Below, in pieces: positions 8,261-11,496 of a stretch of DNA of 11,496 nucleotides (positions within the stretch are counted from its first letter, which is position 1; every line of letters starts with the position of its first letter). The notes beneath the pieces were generated by a model that worked only from the letters and a program-made list of their open reading frames with translations, ran no database searches and was not told where the DNA came from. The position numbers and the translations under genes are program-made. Source of the stretch: Saccoglossus kowalevskii (taxonomy: Eukaryota > Hemichordata > Enteropneusta > Harrimaniidae); the NCBI RefSeq assembly GCF_000003605.2, contig NW_003145289.1, positions 117,017 through 128,512 of the forward strand, read 5' to 3'.

Positions 8261-8640
8261 AATGATATGGGGATGACCAGTGAGTAAACGTTATGGGGAT
8301 GACCACTGAGTAAACGTTATTGGTATGACCACTGAGTAAACGTTATTTGGATGACCACTGAGTAAACGTTATAACGATGGCCACTGAGTAAACGTTATGG
8401 AGATGGCAACTGTGTAAACGTTATGGAGATGGCAACTGTGTAAACGTTATGGGATGACTAGTGTGTAAACGTTATGGGGATGACTACTGTGTAAACGTTA
8501 TGGGGATGACTACTTTGTAAACGTTATGGGGATGACTACTTTGTAAACGTTATGGGGATGACTGCTGTATAACAGTTATGGGGATGTCTACTGTGTAAAC
8601 GTAATGGGATGACTACAGCGTAAACGTTATGGGCATGACT
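8261..8640 (+). repeat. higher-order block, copy 1 (380 bp)
   Basis: An ordered run of rare variant units, including AATGATATGG, ATTGGTATGACC, ATTTGGATGACC, GGAGATGGCAACTG twice, TACTTTG twice, CTGTATAACAG and ACAGCG. The same order recurs at 8753-9106. Confidence 0.9.
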
Positions 8641-8752
8641 ACTGTGTAAACGTTATGGGGATGACTACTGTGTAAACGTTATAGGGATGGCTACTGTGTA
8701 AACGTTATAGGGATGGCTACTGTGTAAACGTTATGGGGATGACCACTGTGTA

Positions 8753-9106
8753 AATGATATGGGGATGACCAGTGAGTAAACGTAATGGGGATGACCACTG
8801 AGTAAACGTTATTGGTATGACCACTGAGTAAACGTTATTTGGATGACCACTGAGTAAACGTTATAGCGATGGCCACTGAGTAAACGTTATGGAGATGGCA
8901 ACTGTGTAAACGTTATGGAGATGGCAACTGTGTAAACGTTATGGGATGACTAGTGTGTAAACGTTATGGGGATGACTACTGTGTAAACGTTATGGGGATG
9001 ACTACTTTGTAAACGTTATGGGGATGACTGCTGTATAACAGTTATGGGGATGTCTACTGTGTAAACGTAATGGGATGACTACAGCGTAAACGTTATGGGC
9101 ATGACT
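8753..9106 (+). repeat. higher-order block, copy 2 (354 bp)
   Basis: Matches 8261-8640 with only two substitutions by eye and the loss of exactly one 26-bp unit (a single TACTTTG unit instead of two). This is a recent duplication within the array. Confidence 0.9.
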
Positions 9107-10560
9107 ACTATGTAAACGTTATGGGCATGACTACTGTGTAAACGTTATGGGGATGACTACTGTGTAAACGTTATGGGGATGACCACTGTGTAAACGTTAT
9201 GGGGATGACCACTGTGTAAACGTTATGGGGATGACTACTGTGTAAACGTTATGGGGATGACTACTGTGTAAACGTTATGGGGATGACTACTGTGTAAACG
9301 TTATGGGGATGACTACTGTGTAAACGTTATGGGGATGACCACTGTGTAAACGTTATGGGGATGACTACTGTGTAAACGTTATAGGGATGGCTACTGTGTA
9401 AACGTTATGGGGATGACTACTGTGTAAACGTTATGGGGATGACTACTGTGTAAACGTTATGGCGATGACTACTGTGTAAACTTTATAGGGATGGCTACTG
9501 TGTAAACGTTATGGGGATGACTACTGTGTAAACGTAATGGGGATGACTACTGTGTAAACGTTATGGGGATGACTAATATGTAAACGTTATGGGGATGACT
9601 ACTGTGTAAACGTTATGGGGATGACTACTGTGTAAACGTTATGGGATGACTGGTGTGTAAACGTTATGGGGATGACTAATATGTAAACGTTATGGGGATG
9701 ACTACTGTGTAAACGTCATGGGATGACTACTGTGTAAACGTTATGGGGATGACTACTGTGTAAACGTTATGGGGATGACTAGTGTGTAAACGTTATGGGG
9801 ATGACTACTGTGTAAACGTTATGGGGATGACTAGTGTGTAAACGTTATGGGGATGACTACTGTGTAAACGTTATGGGAATGACTACTGTGTAAACGTTAT
9901 GGGATGACTCGTGTGTAAACGTTATGGGGATGACTACTGTGTAAACGTTATGGGATGACTCGTGTGTAAACGTTATGGGATGACTACTGTGTAAACGTTA
10001 TGGGGATGACTACTGTGTGAACGTTATAAGATGACTACTGTGTAAACGTTATGGGGATGACTACTGTGTAAACGTTATAAGATGACTACTGTGTAAACGT
10101 TATGGGGATGACTACTGTGTAAACGTTATAGGGATGGCTACTGTGTAAACGTTATGGGGATGGCTACTGTGTAAACGTTATGGGGATGACTACTGTGTAA
10201 ACGTTATGGGGATGACTACTGTGTAAACGTTATGGGGATGACTACTGTGTAAACGTTATTACTGCTGTAAACACATGGGAACAACGTTATGGAGATGGGT
10301 GTTAACGTTATTAGACGACTTATGTGTATACATGGGAATATATACTGTGTAATTATTATGGTATGACTAGAAGGCAGCAAGTGAATGATAGAGTAGCAAT
10401 TCGTGAACTTTAGAGGATAAATAAACAACACCATTGTCGTTGTATGTGGAAAATAATTGCTTCAAAAAATTCACTCCGTTATCTGGTACTGATGTACATT
10501 ATATTGTTGTAACCATATTGTGAACAGTAATGTAAATAATTATATTGGTCAGATGAACAT

Positions 10561-11496
10561 AATGAAAAACATCATCACTTCCCTGGACCCAAAAGCAAAG
10601 GATTGTGACATCATTAATTTTGGACATACTGTCAAATTGATACCAGTGAACTTTGTTTGGAGTGATTCATAAACCGTCTAGACAGAAGAGATGGGCTTCC
10701 ATATGTGTGCAACTTTTATGCAGTAACTGATGTGCATGATTCACACGTTAATAGGTTTACGAATTCGATTTTAAGTTGTGAGTTGCGGTAGATAAAACAA
10801 CAAAGCTTCTTATTGGAGTTGTTTATCGGTCTCTAAACAGTAGTGAAAGTAACACACAATGGGAGTCTATCTAGGTTAATTACACAGCCTACAGTCAATC
10901 ATGTTGTGATCATGGGTGACTTTAATTTTCATAGGATTTATTGGAATGTACTAGAATCAGATGATCTATTTATAAATGTGATTGTAGATGTTTTTTGACC
11001 CAACACGTGGTCGGACTTTCTGTCTCGTGGAATCAATTGTTCGGGTTTTCTCTAGAGAAACAGTAATAGTGAACAATGTTAGTTTTTTTTGTTATCTGGT
11101 AGCAGTTATCACGTATTGATTGGATGTGATTGCAAAAGTGCACAGGGTTGTTTTCATCGGTCAATGTTTCGACACGGAAAATGCAAATGTTGACAGGAGG
11201 AGGTAAATATTGCCCTCCGATGGTATGTCTTCTAGGGCTGAATGAAAATAGCCAGTGAAATGCGGTACAATTTATTAGAAAATAGTCAATGGAAATATGT
11301 TTAACTTACGCTAGAAACAGAGGCCTATCCCTACTGAATGTCCATAGCTTTATTGCACCTGGTTAGAAAAAAGAAAAAAGGTATGGAGAAAATGTTTTCA
11401 GTTCAGAGATAGCAATCTCATATACATGGAATTTATAAAGTGAAAATGGTGCTTGTTGATGCCAAAAAGACAGATGAGAATATTAAGCGAAATGAA
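10561..11496 (+). pseudogene. decayed non-LTR retrotransposon, endonuclease and linker (CR1/L2/Jockey-like)
   Basis: Pieces of an apurinic-type endonuclease domain appear in order but in different frames. These are KLLIGVVYRSLNSS from 10803; HVVIMGDFNF from 10900 with GDFN at 10915-10926; DPTRGRTFCLV from 10997; and LSGSSYHVLIG from 11092. These correspond to the family's GVVYR, GDFN, PTR and SDH motifs. In the last, the aspartate is replaced by tyrosine (SYH at 11104-11112). In-frame stops and at least three frame changes make it non-functional. A lysine-rich segment near the end (DAKKTDENIKRNE from 11458) resembles the linker before the reverse transcriptase, which lies outside the window. 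The 5' limit is uncertain; weak similarity may begin near 10561. The exact clade cannot be fixed without the reverse transcriptase. Confidence 0.75.

Larger units (their letters stand above)
5262..10369 (+). repeat. 26-bp minisatellite array, about 190 copies
   Basis: A head-to-tail array with a 26-bp consensus unit; 5350-5375 is an intact example with core GTAAACGTTATGGGGATGAC. The clean part runs from about 5350 to 10259, with degenerate units at both edges. Each unit has one CpG inside AACGTT. Many units are 25 bp through loss of one G (GGG for GGGG), and these usually also carry ACTAGTGT in place of ACTACTGT. Other recurrent variants are ATAGGGATGGC, GACCACTG and ACTGAGTAAAC. The unit length is not a multiple of 3 and contains TAA, so the array is non-coding. 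It is plainly shaped by unequal exchange, since blocks of variants recur in order. Confidence 0.97.

Noticed and set aside
5262-10369. CRISPR array
   Set aside because: Units are directly contiguous with no unique spacers and the context is eukaryotic.
5262-10369. Telomeric or subtelomeric repeat
   Set aside because: The 26-bp unit does not contain TTAGGG, and ordinary dispersed-repeat DNA follows on both sides.
10216-10434. 72-codon minus-strand frame
   Set aside because: Half of it is the degenerate edge of the satellite.

Overview
The window looks like nuclear DNA from an invertebrate animal. It is AT-rich, has no bacterial-style operons or long open frames, and shows split-gene signals, a miniature DNA transposon, a decayed non-LTR retrotransposon and a 5 kb minisatellite. 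A mollusc would fit the general repeat content, but no gene here fixes the species, so that is a weak inference.

Left part (1-2290) is repeat-rich non-coding DNA. Two copies of a miniature inverted-repeat element lie head to head (130-262 and 715-840). Their ends have the TTAA edges expected of piggyBac-type elements. A separate ~90-bp repeat occurs at 998-1087 and again at 2089-2176.

Middle part (2295-4366) holds the most interesting genes. Two paralogous first exons lie in direct orientation 1.9 kb apart. Each encodes a 21-residue secretory signal peptide and stops at the same phase-0 GTGAGT splice donor. The ~120 bp upstream is also conserved between them: a CACGTGA E-box, a TTTGCATAAAT TATA-like core, a GCGCTGAATC start-site region and a shared leader. 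This is the 5' side of a small tandem family of secreted proteins or peptides. For the first gene a possible short, basic, cysteine-containing last exon (3896-3970) and an AATAAA signal (4072) are present; this exon is tentative. No later exon of the second gene can be recognised.

From 5262 to 10369 the window is a tandem array of about 190 copies of a 26-bp unit, with 25-bp variants, variant marker units and recent internal duplications. If the second gene's remaining exons lie beyond it, this array sits inside an intron. The last kilobase (about 10561-11496) is a frameshifted CR1/L2/Jockey-like endonuclease region, broken and running out of the window. No complete protein-coding gene, tRNA, rRNA or CRISPR array is present.
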